A DNA stretch of 64,000 nt from Symsagittifera roscoffensis (Eukaryota > Xenacoelomorpha > Acoela > Convolutidae): NCBI RefSeq assembly GCF_963678635.1, contig NC_087062.1, forward strand, positions 88,325,845-88,389,844, written 5' to 3'. Positions 22,476 to 31,370 of this stretch are shown in pieces. How positions within the stretch are numbered: the stretch's first letter is position 1; every line of letters begins with the position of its first letter. Made by a program: the position numbers and the translations under genes. The notes beneath the pieces were generated by a model. That model saw nothing but the letters and a program-made list of their open reading frames with translations. It ran no database searches and had not been told where the DNA came from.

Positions 22476-22904
22476 CTTACTTTCAGGGGCGGATTTAGGG
22501 GGGGATGGACGCTTCCCCCAGGGATTCGACCACCTACCGACCCCAAGGGTCCCCCTTTGTACTATTTTGAGATATCCATTTTTGGAGACGGACCCTAAAA
22601 AATTTTTAAAGGCGCCTTTGGCGCCAATATTTACTAATTTTGAGGGGGGAGCGCGTGCCGAAAAAACGCGATTTTTTGGTCAAATTTTTCCAAAAACTGC
22701 CTAAAAACGCCTTTTTCGGCCTGTTTTTTTTTTAAATTTTGCCTGCGGCGCAGAAAGTTCGGCCAAACCAGGGTCTTTTTACTGCTTTGGGAGAGCTGGA
22801 AAAATCAACCTAAAAAAAGGTCGACCAAATTTTCGAATTAATTTTGAAAATCCGCCCCTCCCCCCCCCCCTCGAGAAAATCCTAGATCCGCCCCTGCTTA
22901 CTTT
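22476..22904. mobile_element. hAT-type MITE, copy 2, with perfect 8-bp TSD
   Basis: The element is 22484-22896 (413 bp), starting CAGGGGCGGATTTAGG and ending CTAGATCCGCCCCTG, flanked by identical CTTACTTT at 22476-22483 and 22897-22904. It is the same family as the 5.3-kb copy, in the opposite orientation judged by its interior (GGCGCC-TTTGGCGCC, long C run near the end). The left breakpoint of the 2504-bp tandem duplication lies inside it at 22768, so its right third is repeated at 25272-25400. Confidence 0.9.
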
Positions 22905-22969
22905 AACAAGTTATTCAAGTAATTAGTTTAACCCCAATTAATAGTTTGAAAGAAAAAAAGGAGACGAAC

Positions 22970-23180
22970 CTTCGGGTTTTTTGATACGAGGTCTTTCGTA
23001 GTGACTGATCTGGTAAAGTCGTCTGTGCAGGTAACATGCAACTCAAATTCAACTGAACATTCGGGACAGAATTCATCGCAGATACAATCTCTAGAGTATT
23101 CCATTCTGTCAATGACGTCATCACATGTCATTGGAATTAGGCCCAGTCGATGGGCAATAAATTCGTCGTGAAGAACAGAC
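22970..23180 (-). CDS. POLR2C: RPB3 exon 2, proximal copy
   Basis: A 211-nt exon encoding residues 57-126 plus the last base of codon 56. Acceptor CCAG (23184-23181) and donor AAG|GTTCGT (22969) are canonical. It carries [16 protein letters not shown] and the zinc loop with C88, C90, C94 and C97 ([15 protein letters not shown]), then [11 protein letters not shown]. This loop is an RPB3 hallmark and stabilises the subunit. An identical copy lies 2504 bp upstream in transcript terms. The exon length is not a multiple of three and its two ends have different phases, so exactly one copy can be used. Confidence 0.93.
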
Positions 23181-23689
23181 CTGGAACATAGCAAACAGGC
23201 AGTCCAAAATTGAATAGCAGTCCATCGAAAAAACATCGCCAATGAACGCAAGTAAAGGTGTCAATGACCGCGGTCTTTCTTGAGCAAATTGGCCGGAAAG
23301 AAATACTCAGCGGCAAAGCGAATCCTCGCACCATTTCCGATTCATCCCAAAATTTTGCATGGTAAGCTAGTCGACAAAACAAGAGCCCGGAATCACAAAT
23401 TTGAAAAAATAAACAGCCATCAGACATTTGGAGAAGATTCAATGAACGCAAAGAAAAACTGTCGTTTTTGACTTCAACTTGAGAATTTCAAAGAAAAAGT
23501 ATATGGCCTTAGATCTCTTTCAATTTCAAGAACAAATTAGTATAATTAATTGCCTAATTGTTCTGATAAACTTATTAAATAGTTCCAGATCGATGTCGAA
23601 GTGCAGCGAGCGAGCTGTGGCGCGCTCCTAATTCCGAATTACAATTGGACTGGTCGATCACACATCCTTAACGCGAAGCGGTATTCAGG

Positions 23690-23790
23690 AGTGCCCGCGT
23701 GGCGCAGTGGTCTATCCCAACTGCGATCTGACCAGAACATCAAATGCTGTTGGAGCTCCTTTCTCCAACTCCAGACTTGGAACTTACTGG
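23690..23790 (+). repeat. tRNA-like segment (A box), SINE candidate; second copy at 26194-26294
   Basis: GCCCGCGTGGCGCAGTGGTC has a perfect-looking A box (TGGCGCAGTGG) as in tRNA-Trp or tRNA-Arg genes. No matching B box or cloverleaf follows, so I read it as a decayed SINE head or tRNA pseudogene within the duplicated unit. Confidence 0.35.
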
Positions 23791-23958
23791 GTGTAATACT
23801 CAACTGATTGATCCATAGCTACACGTCTCAAGTGGCAACAAGCAACCCCCCAGTCGCCTATTGGAGATCAACTATTATCCAACCGTCTCAGAGTTTCTGA
23901 ATGCTCCCTCCGCAGTGCTTTCTGCCTTTGCTTCGAAAACAAGCAAGAAAACGCTTGA

Positions 23959-24333
23959 ATGTCTGTTGAGAGAAACCATTGCCTAGATGAACCTTTTTTT
24001 CGGGAAGGAAGAGAAAAAAGAGAAGAATTAAACGAGAGTATTGCTGAAATGAGTCAAACAGTGGTTGATCTGAAAAGAGCATTTGTCGAGACAACACCTG
24101 GAGTGGAAACTAGCTGGACAGCAGACCTCGTAGACGGAATTAAAGAATCAATGAGAGAACTTACTGTTGGGACGAGTGCACGGGACATCGCAGAAGCAGC
24201 TGAATTTCAGAAAGCTTCGAAAACCACTTTCGAAATTAGCAGTAGGTTACGTTTTTACGCCCTTTTCTTTTTTCGCTGTTGTTTAAGAGGAGCCTGCTTT
24301 CCTTTCAACAAAGGAAGTAAACTGAACTTTTAA
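23959..24333 (+). CDS. Unrecognised coding-like ORF within RPB3 intron, opposite strand
   Basis: A 124-codon frame. Its first ~90 residues look protein-like and acidic-helical (EKREELNESIAEMSQTVVDL, then GIKESMRELTVGTSARDI); the last ~35 are hydrophobic and probably not coding. GCA|GTAGGT near 24239-24246 could be a donor at the point where the quality drops. Just upstream (about 23880-23985) another frame reads VSEFLNAPSAVLSAFASKTS and would need a frameshift to join. I recognise no family. It may be a decayed gag-like or host exon. It is repeated exactly at 26463-26837. Confidence 0.3.
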   Translation: MSVERNHCLDEPFFREGREKREELNESIAEMSQTVVDLKRAFVETTPGVETSWTADLVDGIKESMRELTVGTSARDIAEAAEFQKASKTTFEISSRLRFYALFFFRCCLRGACFPFNKGSKLNF

Positions 24334-24689
24334 AAAGAATCAGAAGTCAAACCTCGAAAAATCTAATTTGATCGTGAGCAACGAGGACTACGTTCATCGA
24401 CTCATAAGAAAAACCAAAAACCCTCAACCAAAATTTTGATACCACAATTTGATCCAAATGAAATTTATCTTAGAAAAAAAACATGAAGCAGGACAATTGG
24501 TTGCTTTAACCTACCATTATAACAACATTCACAAAGCGGTAACTACGCCGACTCCACTTATGTAGACGACCGTTGCTCTGAAAAATAATCGAAATTGAAA
24601 GCCCCCCTCAACGTGGAACTTCTGCCAAAGAAGACGCAATATGAAAATACTAAGCCGATTTGAATCGCAAAACAGCTCAAAATATGACC

Positions 24690-24815
24690 ATTGGTCATCA
24701 GGAGTCGAACCAACTCCATGATGAGATTTGTCCTGTGAACAATTACTCATAGGGAAAAAATACTTGCACCCGATTGCAATACACTTGCTCACGCAAGTGT
24801 AATAACAAAAATCTG
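24690..24815 (-). repeat. tRNA-like SINE with stem-loop block; second copy at 27194-27319
   Basis: On the - strand a good B box GGTTCGACTCC (about 24713-24703) follows a degenerate A region. The CTTGCTCACGCAAG stem-loop block lies at 24787-24800. Same block type as at 3.95 and 29.05 kb. The rest of the unit to 25271 shows nothing more. Confidence 0.45.
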
Positions 24816-25473
24816 AAGGAAAGGACTTAAAAAGAAATTGATGTACTCTTTTTGAGGAACATAATCTGAAAGCTCTATTAGTGTCAAGAAAATGTTCCGA
24901 CTGATATTTTTTCATATAACTAACCAAACATTGCAAAAAAACTGGTTCACAAACAGGCTTCTGTCATCGCTATTTTTAAGCGCTAATCGATTAATTAAAC
25001 GACGTTAACGACTGAAAAAATATATGAAAATTTTGACGTGCTTTACTAAAAAACAAGCTGCACCGTACACAAGTTTATAGTACACCGGCAATATTAGTTA
25101 AAACCCATTTATAAACTAGAAAATAATTCGGCTTAACGGTAAGGGAGAACGTTATTTGCCTGCAATCTCAAATTGTTTGGAAATGAACTCAAAATTGAAT
25201 CAATAGCTGAGCTAACAAAATAAAGCGAGAAAAATTTTATCTGAAAAACCAAAACCACACGGAACAAGGATCCAGGGTCTTTTTACTGCTTTGGGAGAGC
25301 TGGAAAAATCAACCTAAAAAAAGGTCGACCAAATTTTCGAATTAATTTTGAAAATCCGCCCCTCCCCCCCCCCCTCGAGAAAATCCTAGATCCGCCCCTG
25401 CTTACTTTAACAAGTTATTCAAGTAATTAGTTTAACCCCAATTAATAGTTTGAAAGAAAAAAAGGAGACGAAC

Positions 25474-25684
25474 CTTCGGGTTTTTTGATACGAGGTCTTT
25501 CGTAGTGACTGATCTGGTAAAGTCGTCTGTGCAGGTAACATGCAACTCAAATTCAACTGAACATTCGGGACAGAATTCATCGCAGATACAATCTCTAGAG
25601 TATTCCATTCTGTCAATGACGTCATCACATGTCATTGGAATTAGGCCCAGTCGATGGGCAATAAATTCGTCGTGAAGAACAGAC
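25474..25684 (-). CDS. POLR2C: RPB3 exon 2, distal copy
   Basis: Same 211-nt exon as 22970-23180 with the same acceptor (CCAG at 25688-25685) and donor (AAG|GTTCGT at 25473), and the same 70 encoded residues. It is nearer to exon 1 in transcript order. With identical splice sites the two copies must be either mutually exclusive or a liability: inclusion of both joins NPK to a frame shifted by one base. Confidence 0.9.
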
Positions 25685-26462
25685 CTGGAACATAGCAAAC
25701 AGGCAGTCCAAAATTGAATAGCAGTCCATCGAAAAAACATCGCCAATGAACGCAAGTAAAGGTGTCAATGACCGCGGTCTTTCTTGAGCAAATTGGCCGG
25801 AAAGAAATACTCAGCGGCAAAGCGAATCCTCGCACCATTTCCGATTCATCCCAAAATTTTGCATGGTAAGCTAGTCGACAAAACAAGAGCCCGGAATCAC
25901 AAATTTGAAAAAATAAACAGCCATCAGACATTTGGAGAAGATTCAATGAACGCAAAGAAAAACTGTCGTTTTTGACTTCAACTTGAGAATTTCAAAGAAA
26001 AAGTATATGGCCTTAGATCTCTTTCAATTTCAAGAACAAATTAGTATAATTAATTGCCTAATTGTTCTGATAAACTTATTAAATAGTTCCAGATCGATGT
26101 CGAAGTGCAGCGAGCGAGCTGTGGCGCGCTCCTAATTCCGAATTACAATTGGACTGGTCGATCACACATCCTTAGCGCGAAGCGGTATTCAGGAGTGCCC
26201 GCGTGGCGCAGTGGTCTATCCCAACTGCGATCTGACCAGAACATCAAATGCTGTTGGAGCTCCTTTCTCCAACTCCAGACTTGGAACTTACTGGGTGTAA
26301 TACTCAACTGATTGATCCATAGCTACACGTCTCAAGTGGCAACAAGCAACCCCCCAGTCGCCTATTGGAGATCAACTATTATCCAACCGTCTCAGAGTTT
26401 CTGAATGCTCCCTCCGCAGTGCTTTCTGCCTTTGCTTCGAAAACAAGCAAGAAAACGCTTGA

Positions 26463-26837
26463 ATGTCTGTTGAGAGAAACCATTGCCTAGATGAACCTTT
26501 TTTTCGGGAAGGAAGAGAAAAAAGAGAAGAATTAAACGAGAGTATTGCTGAAATGAGTCAAACAGTGGTTGATCTGAAAAGAGCATTTGTCGAGACAACA
26601 CCTGGAGTGGAAACTAGCTGGACAGCAGACCTCGTAGACGGAATTAAAGAATCAATGAGAGAACTTACTGTTGGGACGAGTGCACGGGACATCGCAGAAG
26701 CAGCTGAATTTCAGAAAGCTTCGAAAACCACTTTCGAAATTAGCAGTAGGTTACGTTTTTACGCCCTTTTCTTTTTTCGCTGTTGTTTAAGAGGAGCCTG
26801 CTTTCCTTTCAACAAAGGAAGTAAACTGAACTTTTAA
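26463..26837 (+). CDS. Second copy of the unrecognised ORF at 23959-24333
   Basis: Identical translation to the first copy, as part of the tandem duplication. No independent evidence of function. Confidence 0.25.
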   Translation: MSVERNHCLDEPFFREGREKREELNESIAEMSQTVVDLKRAFVETTPGVETSWTADLVDGIKESMRELTVGTSARDIAEAAEFQKASKTTFEISSRLRFYALFFFRCCLRGACFPFNKGSKLNF

Positions 26838-27775
26838 AAAGAATCAGAAGTCAAACCTCGAAAAATCTAATTTGATCGTGAGCAACGAGGACTACGTTCA
26901 TCGACTCATAAGAAAAACCAAAAACCCTCAACCAAAATTTTGATACCACAATTTGATCCAAATGAAATTTATCTTAGAAAAAAAACATGAAGCAGGACAA
27001 TTGGTTGCTTTAACCTACCATTATAACAACATTCACAAAGCGGTAACTACGCCGACTCCACTTATGTAGACGACCGTTGCTCTGAAAAATAATCGAAATT
27101 GAAAGCCCCCCTCAACGTGGAACTTCTGCCAAAGAAGACGCAATATGAAAATACTAAGCCGATTTGAATCGCAAAACAGCTCAAAATATGACCATTGGTC
27201 ATCAGGAGTCGAACCAACTCCATGATGAGATTTGTCCTGTGAACAATTACTCATAGGGAAAAAATACTTGCACCCGATTGCAATACACTTGCTCACGCAA
27301 GTGTAATAACAAAAATCTGAAGGAAAGGACTTAAAAAGAAATTGATGTACTCTTTTTGAGGAACATAATCTGAAAGCTCTATTAGTGTCAAGAAAATGTT
27401 CCGACTGATATTTTTTCATATAACTAACCAAACATTGCAAAAAAACTGGTTCACAAACAGGCTTCTGTCATCGCTATTTTTAAGCGCTAATCGATTAATT
27501 AAACGACGTTAACGACTGAAAAAATATATGAAAATTTTGACGTGCTTTACTAAAAAACAAGCTGCACCGTACACAAGTTTATAGTACACCGGCAATATTA
27601 GTTAAAACCCATTTATAAACTAGAAAATAATTCGGCTTAACGGTAAGGGAGAACGTTATTTGCCTGCAATCTCAAATTGTTTGGAAATGAACTCAAAATT
27701 GAATCAATAGCTGAGCTAACAAAATAAAGCGAGAAAAATTTTATCTGAAAAACCAAAACCACACGGAACAAGGAT

Positions 27776-28330
27776 AGACGGTTGCTGTGCAAGTAGCACA
27801 GAATGTTCCGACTACATTCTCAGAAATGTTGTCGAAACATGGCCTTTTCTTGTGCGTCGTGTGATGACAGAACTATACGAACGCGTAATAATTTGGTGAA
27901 TTACGCAAAAACTACTACATTTTTTTCACTAAATGAACAAAAAAAATCAAAAAAAAAATTTCATATTTTTTTTTCAATTTTTGCTTTGATAATTTTAATT
28001 AGTATTTGAAATTTTTATTTGCCAGAGATGCGCTAAATGCAGCTTCCAAAACTAGTATTCCTAGGAGAAAAATCAAGTTTAGAACGAATCAATTTGCTAT
28101 TTTTTAATTTAGAACTAACGTTACTTGATCGCTTTACTCACTCGAAATTAAAATTCAAAAATGTTTCTCGACTGGGACTTTTTGAAATTTATAAAATATC
28201 GTTCAAATCACGACTGAAAAGGCTTTTATATGATATATCACTCGACCCATTCCAATGATTATTTGTGGTACCTGATTTTGCGTGGGGAACAAAAAAAGAA
28301 ACAATTAAAAACACCCGAATACAGAGTTCC
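27776..28330 (-). repeat. Dispersed ~560-bp repeat, copy 2
   Basis: Reverse-complement partner of 4165-4740: outer blocks near 27776-27815 (GTTGCTGTGCAAGTAGCACA) and 28236-28330 (ATCACTCGACCCATTCCAAT, then TTTTGCGTGGGGAAC). It starts exactly where the tandem duplication ends. 28331-28884 shows no further structure. Confidence 0.35.
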
Positions 28331-28884
28331 TCACAATGTTCAATGGTCGGAACAAAAGGCAATGAAACTACTACGTCCATTGTCACCCCTTAGAGCACTG
28401 TTTAACCAAAATGCAAGTTTCTTTAAGACAGCGGCGATTTTTTTTAATTCAAAACTAATTTAAAATTTTTACATCCCCCTTCCCCTCATAACACATGCGC
28501 ACACAAAAACTTGCATCAAACTAAGCGATATGAAACAAGCCGAAACCTATCAAGCCAAAAAAATGAAATTTTAACAAACCGAGTATTAAAATTGCAACCC
28601 TCTCAAAAAGTGCGGAGAGGAACGTAAAGTGCAAAGCCCCAAAATTAGATCACTAAGCCGATAAAAAAATGGGCCGAAATAATTAGGGCCGAATAAAGTT
28701 TTTAAACGACACAAAAACAGGAAATACAAAGTCAAAGTAAGTAAAATTACATGTAAGCCATACACTAAAAGAACCATTCAAAACATGCACTTAGCAAAAA
28801 AAAACGATTCCAAGATGTGGCAACTAAGCAGTCAAATAATTGGCCGACAATTTTATTTGAAACAAAAATTCTCGTTCAAAAAAA

Positions 28885-29090
28885 AACAGGTGCTGGTCAG
28901 ATTCGAACAGAGGACTTTGCGACTCATGCGTATTCATTACTTCCTGGCGAAAAGGGCCGCAAAGACTAAAAAAAATTGAATTAATTATGAAACGAAGTAC
29001 CACTAGAGATGAGTCCAGAAGTCATGAGTTACGGGTTAAAAAGTCTAGTACTCGAGTGCAATGCCCTTGATTATCGCAAGAGTAAAGAGA
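28885..29090 (-). repeat. tRNA-like SINE copy with stem-loop block
   Basis: A run of A, then ACAGGTGCTGGTCAGATTCG (reversed B box at 28898-28909), a GCGACTCATGCG anticodon-like stretch and TCGCCAGGAAG reversed A-box region. AAGTCTAGTACTCGAGTGCA and TTGATTATCGCAAGAGTAAA follow at 29041-29085. It is the most complete copy of this family in the window. Confidence 0.5.
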
Positions 29091-29199
29091 GTTCTTTTGA
29101 CGCAAGTGAGCACCTTATCTCGCAGATGTGCAATGCCCTTGATTATCGCAAGAGTAAAGAGAGTTCTTTTGACGCAAGTGAGCACCTTATCTCGCAGAT
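29056..29199. repeat. Exact 72-bp tandem duplication
   Basis: 29056-29127 and 29128-29199 read the same from GTGCAATGCCCTTGATTATC to ATCTCGCAGAT. The unit includes the SINE stem-loop block. A 100-codon frame across it owes its length to the duplication. Confidence 0.9.
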
Positions 29200-29344
29200 T
29201 TGGAGGACAATAAAATTGACAATTCAACTCATCTTTGAAACTAGGGTTTTTCGGTCAGGGAGACGTACAATGAAAATTATCACCCTTCTAGTGGTGAGGA
29301 GGACCAAATAAGCAGAGCTCAGTCATGAGATTTCAAATACGTAC

Positions 29345-29511
29345 GTGTTAGCCTCTAATTGAAGCCAATCAATAGCTAACGTAGGTACTTCAGCAATGAA
29401 AACTCGTCGGAGACTGTTGGCTACACTTAAGTCGGTGTCCTCCAGAACAAAGCGAACATTTTCGCTGGTAAGTTCTGTCATAGACAGTTTAGGCTGATTT
29501 GCATATGGCAT
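29345..29511 (-). CDS. POLR2C: RNA polymerase II subunit RPB3, exon 1
   Basis: Encodes residues 1-55 and two bases of codon 56. RPB3 is the alpha-like core subunit of RNA polymerase II that heterodimerises with RPB11 to start assembly. The start is fixed by [15 protein letters not shown], a conserved RPB3 N-terminus; then [20 protein letters not shown], the alpha-family dimerisation signature, and DWLQLEAN. The donor is AAC AC|GTACGT (29344), phase 2, which exon 2 completes with G to give Thr. The full gene is 167 + 211 + 453 nt = 276 codons plus stop, spread over 16.3 kb, with introns of 3.7 or 6.2 kb and 9.3 or 11.8 kb depending on which exon 2 copy is used. Confidence 0.96.
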
Positions 29512-29513
29512 AA

Positions 29514-29526
29514 CTGAAAACAAAAA
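29514..29526 (-). promoter_or_regulatory. Splice acceptor just upstream of the RPB3 start codon
   Basis: On the - strand TTTTTGTTTTCAG ends two bases before the ATG (CAG|TTATGCC). A pyrimidine-rich acceptor so close to the start suggests either a 5' UTR intron or addition of a spliced leader. Confidence 0.5.
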
Positions 29527-29717
29527 GTAAATTACAAAAGGTTCCCTTCCGTTTAGTTGCGGTCAGTGCACAAGCTGGATGTGGCCATACCAGCGTTATA
29601 AAAATGCATGTAAATCAGCAGCTTTATCATTGTATCAAAGAAGTCAAATATCAGCATTAAATGCATCGTCATAATGTTAAATTATCTTAGCCCTCCTTCC
29701 TCTACAATAGCGCTTAC

Positions 29718-30564
29718 TATAACAGTCGTCTACTTAAGTCACATATGAGGTTAAGAAAAACAAGCCCTATAACCATTGGCTCAAGGGTCAGGGACACCAA
29801 TCTCTTGTGCTTTTATACCTCATTCAGTTGAAGCCAATTCTGTTCAAGTAAGACACGAGACTGCATATCGTGTAACCGCTTAAAGACCACTACCAAAACA
29901 CCACCCAGTCAAGAAATAAGAACGCCCCTATGGCAAGGTCTCTAAATGCCTAAAACACGCAAACGCCATTAAAAACAGGGTTGGAAGCTCTAATAAACCA
30001 AGAGTTTTTATTTGACAGTGAAGCTTTGATCCATTTCAAATGGATGAACCTATAACTCGCCTTATCTCAACATAATCATATGAAATACAATCGAGAAATG
30101 AAATTAAGTACTCACATAGTGACGCGACTCTAGAATTAGGTAAATAATATAAGTAAAGCAACTCTAGAAGTTTTTTGTAACAAGTAGTTTTAAATCAATA
30201 AGTTTAGTCTTCAGAACTATTGGGCAGCTTCACTCGTCTGCCTGGCCAATCAAGATTCTCTCTCGCCCAACCATGATATTCTCGTAAGACTTCGAGTTGC
30301 TTTCTATCAGGAACAAGACAGCTCTACTCGAGTTGTTGATTGCAGTGAAATTGCGAACAGCACTTTTAGTCTAGACTGATTTTTTTTAGACTTTCCCTCG
30401 TTTCTGATTCTTCTCTTCTTATATAATTAACATCTGATTTTCAGTTGTCGCGAGAAACTTGAGCATGATATCGTCGATTCAAATTTTTCGATAATTATTT
30501 TTTCCCCAAAATTAAGGTTAAACTTCCAAATCAAGGTCAAACTTCCAAAAATGACAGACTGGCA
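29718..30564. repeat. LTR-like direct repeat A
   Basis: About 850 bp, aligned along its length with 31371-32247 but with many differences. Shared blocks: AACAGTCG-CTACTTAAGTCAC at the left, GGTCAGGGACAC-like and AACGCC-TTAAAAACAGGG in the middle, TTTTCAGTTGTCGC-AGAAA and AAGGTCAAACTTCCAAA at the right. Ends are TG/TA..GGCA. It starts about 200 bp upstream of the RPB3 start codon and could affect its promoter. Confidence 0.6.
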
Positions 30565-31370
30565 TATATAGTTACCGATAAATTGTACTATGCGCAGCAG
30601 TCTGCATCCCTTATACATAGTATAGAAGGCATGAAATTTGTTGGCCTAGTTGTTGTGGTGCGTAGAGCATTAAATTTGATAACTTGGAAATATTTGAAAA
30701 AAAATCTAAGCAGACTCTTCTAGTGGGTACCTTAAAGAAGAAGAAACACTTTATGTGACATTCGACCAGAAAGAACTGAAATGCATGTCATTACGGATTT
30801 TTAATTTTGAGCAGTGTAGTGGGAAAACTGGCTGTTTTGAACGATTGAAGCTGCGAATCGTTCAATTGAACGCATTCGGAGGCGTCAATTTGGATTGACA
30901 TAGGTTTTTTTTATTTTCGAATTCGGCGTGCATGGCAGATAACAATATTGTTTTTTTTCGCGACAACTGGGAGGCGCGAGGGTCAGAACAACGTTTTTTG
31001 CTGATGTGAAACATAAGTGCGACTAACAAGAGAGATGATAGAAACTAGAGTCGAAGATATTAATAGAAGAGCACCCCGAGTTGTAACAATTGTACAGCTG
31101 CAATCGTTATGGAGCAATTCCCGAGAATCAGAAGGGCTATTGGTAAGATTTCATTACACTTCCGGGTCGTCAGGCAGTCAGCTCTTCGTCCGTATTCAGG
31201 AACCCAAAAAGATATCGGGAAAGTCTGTAAACTGTTTTCTTAACAACATTTAGCTTCTCGGAATGGCCTGAATCGAATGAGCTCACTATGTTTTCATGTA
31301 ACTAAAAATAATATTCGCGGTTTGGCCTAGTTTTAAATTGTAATGACTTAGTCGACCCAATGTTAATAGA
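30565..31370. other. Segment between the LTR-like repeats
   Basis: About 800 bp with one 78-codon frame at 31017-31253 (+) that I do not recognise. No primer site, protease or polymerase motif is seen, so if this is an LTR element most of its body has been lost. Confidence 0.4.

Larger units (their letters stand above)
13649..22969 (-). other. RPB3 intron 2, ~9.3 kb, repeat-filled
   Basis: On the - strand the intron starts GTTCGT at 22969 and ends TTAG at 13649. It contains degenerate ~86-bp repeats, SINE-like heads at 14360 and 14520, a 173-bp satellite, a ~170-bp satellite, tetranucleotide runs near 20280-20390 and 20570-20615 (GATA and CAGA types), and a hAT-type MITE. No gene is seen inside it. 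If the distal exon 2 copy is used, the intron is 2504 bp longer. Confidence 0.85.
22768..25271. repeat. 2504-bp tandem duplication, unit 1
   Basis: The unit begins CCAGGGTCTTTTTACTGC inside the MITE and ends GGAACAAGGAT. It is followed without a gap by unit 2 (25272-27775). Translated frames and the bases I compared are the same at a constant offset of 2504; the one difference I found is A at 23671 against G at 26175. It contains RPB3 exon 2, a tRNA-like segment, a coding-like ORF and a SINE-like tail. Confidence 0.95.
25272..27775. repeat. 2504-bp tandem duplication, unit 2
   Basis: Directly abuts unit 1 and ends GGAACAAGGAT at 27775, after which the sequence differs (AGACGG). Its first ~130 nt are the right end of the MITE, without the left end or the left target duplication, which shows that the MITE was inserted before the duplication. 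Near-identity suggests a young event, a haplotype-collapse artefact, or gene conversion. Confidence 0.95.

Noticed and set aside
22928-23251. Full-length 107-codon start-to-stop reading of the RPB3 exon 2 region as a separate gene
   Set aside because: Residues before SVLHDEF and after NPK do not match RPB3, and canonical splice sites cut exactly at these points.
23690-23765. Functional tRNA gene at GTGGCGCAGTGG
   Set aside because: A box is good, but there is no B box at the right distance and no cloverleaf.
24690-24730. Functional tRNA gene at the good B box GGTTCGACTCC
   Set aside because: No proper acceptor or T stem can be drawn and the A box is degenerate; treated as a SINE head.
24529-24936. 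135-codon frame on the - strand, repeated at 27033-27440
   Set aside because: Runs through the SINE-like head and has no protein-like pattern; its repetition comes from the tandem duplication.
29009-29311. 100-codon frame with an internal peptide repeat
   Set aside because: Produced by the exact 72-bp tandem duplication of a SINE piece; 72 is divisible by three, so the frame stays open by chance.
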